Assembly (NCBI GenBank): GCA_030610025.1
Contig: JAUWSP010000217.1
Span: 1-5,529 of the forward strand
Source: Acidobacteriota bacterium
Lineage (GTDB): Bacteria > Acidobacteriota > Thermoanaerobaculia > Multivoradales > JAHEKO01
DNA: 5,529 nt
Reading direction: 5' to 3'
In this document: piece by piece, positions 5,407 to 5,529 of the stretch
How positions within the stretch are numbered: position 1 is the first letter of the stretch
How the letters are laid out: each line of letters begins with the position of its first letter
Program-made: the position numbers and the translations under genes
The notes under the pieces: generated by a model
What the model was told of the DNA's origin: nothing
The model's database searches: none
Seen by the model: only the letters and a program-made list of their open reading frames with translations

Positions 5407-5529
5407 ATGTCTCGAAACAAGCTGTGCCGACGACGAATCTGGCGATTGGGTAGCCTGGCGTTCCTGATCGGTCCAACCCTGCTACTGGCTGGCGTTTTCA
5501 CTCCGCTCGGCACCCAGGGTCCGCTGACC
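5407..5529 (+). CDS. start of a possible exported or membrane-anchored protein (partial, runs off the right edge)
   Basis: Forty-one codons are open to the window edge. The ATG at 5407 is preceded by GGAGGAA (5392-5398) with 8-base spacing, a strong Shine-Dalgarno site. The N-terminus looks like a signal peptide or signal anchor: a basic stretch with Arg8-Arg10 and Arg13, then a hydrophobic segment from about residue 16 to 32 (SLAFLIGPTLLLAGVFT). The basic run only loosely resembles a twin-arginine motif, and no clear AxA cleavage site or lipobox cysteine is visible. A GTG at 5362 in the same frame is an alternative start, but it would read through the palindrome and bury the hydrophobic segment. 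Mature domains lie outside the window, so no function can be given. The 60-residue minus-strand frame across it (5476-5294) is taken to be a shadow. Confidence 0.55.
   Translation, partial: MSRNKLCRRRIWRLGSLAFLIGPTLLLAGVFTPLGTQGPLT

Noticed and set aside
5294..5476. 60-codon minus-strand frame upstream of ilvA
   Set aside because: It covers the divergent intergenic region with its palindrome and the start of the rightward gene, and lacks a ribosome binding site or domain.

Overview
The window is GC-rich, tightly packed bacterial chromosome. Four complete genes run leftward on the minus strand, and the first 41 codons of a fifth gene run rightward off the right edge. The proteins (a low-potential 2-oxoacid:ferredoxin oxidoreductase, SufT, and a threonine ammonia-lyase with an ACT domain) fit a bacterium with ferredoxin-dependent metabolism. 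Base composition and the small-element content suggest a GC-rich environmental lineage. The sequence alone does not allow a phylum to be named.

Layout, in the direction of minus-strand transcription (right to left): (i) 5319-5406 is a divergent intergenic region with a perfect 19-bp palindrome, and to its right a possible exported or membrane-anchored protein starts at 5407 on the plus strand. (ii) ilvA, threonine ammonia-lyase with a C-terminal ACT domain (5318-4068). (iii) A 101-bp gap carrying a good extended -10 promoter (TGCTATACT) and a 9-bp direct repeat with 19-bp spacing. (iv) sufT (3966-3421), an Fe-S assembly/maturation factor. (v) A 191-bp gap with a 15-bp palindrome. (vi) A VorB-like oxidoreductase alpha subunit fused at its N-terminus to a 2x[4Fe-4S] ferredoxin domain (3229-1826). 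(vii) The beta and gamma subunits fused into one polypeptide (1829-399), starting inside the alpha stop codon (ATGA overlap). (viii) A strong intrinsic terminator (370-311) closing the operon. (ix) A non-coding left end (1-310) with a REP/MITE-like double hairpin (54-112) and a 25-bp-arm imperfect inverted repeat (156-232) with competing helices.

Working together (inference): IlvA makes 2-oxobutanoate and ammonia from threonine. The two-polypeptide oxidoreductase could oxidise that 2-oxoacid, or the branched-chain 2-oxoacids suggested by its VorB-like motifs, to an acyl-CoA plus CO2 while reducing ferredoxin. SufT would help load the three [4Fe-4S] clusters predicted in that enzyme. The enzymes belong to known families. 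The less ordinary parts are the compact alpha-delta / beta-gamma architecture, its coupling to sufT, and the uncharacterised regulatory and repeat elements between the genes. I did not find a clearly new defence or mobile system.
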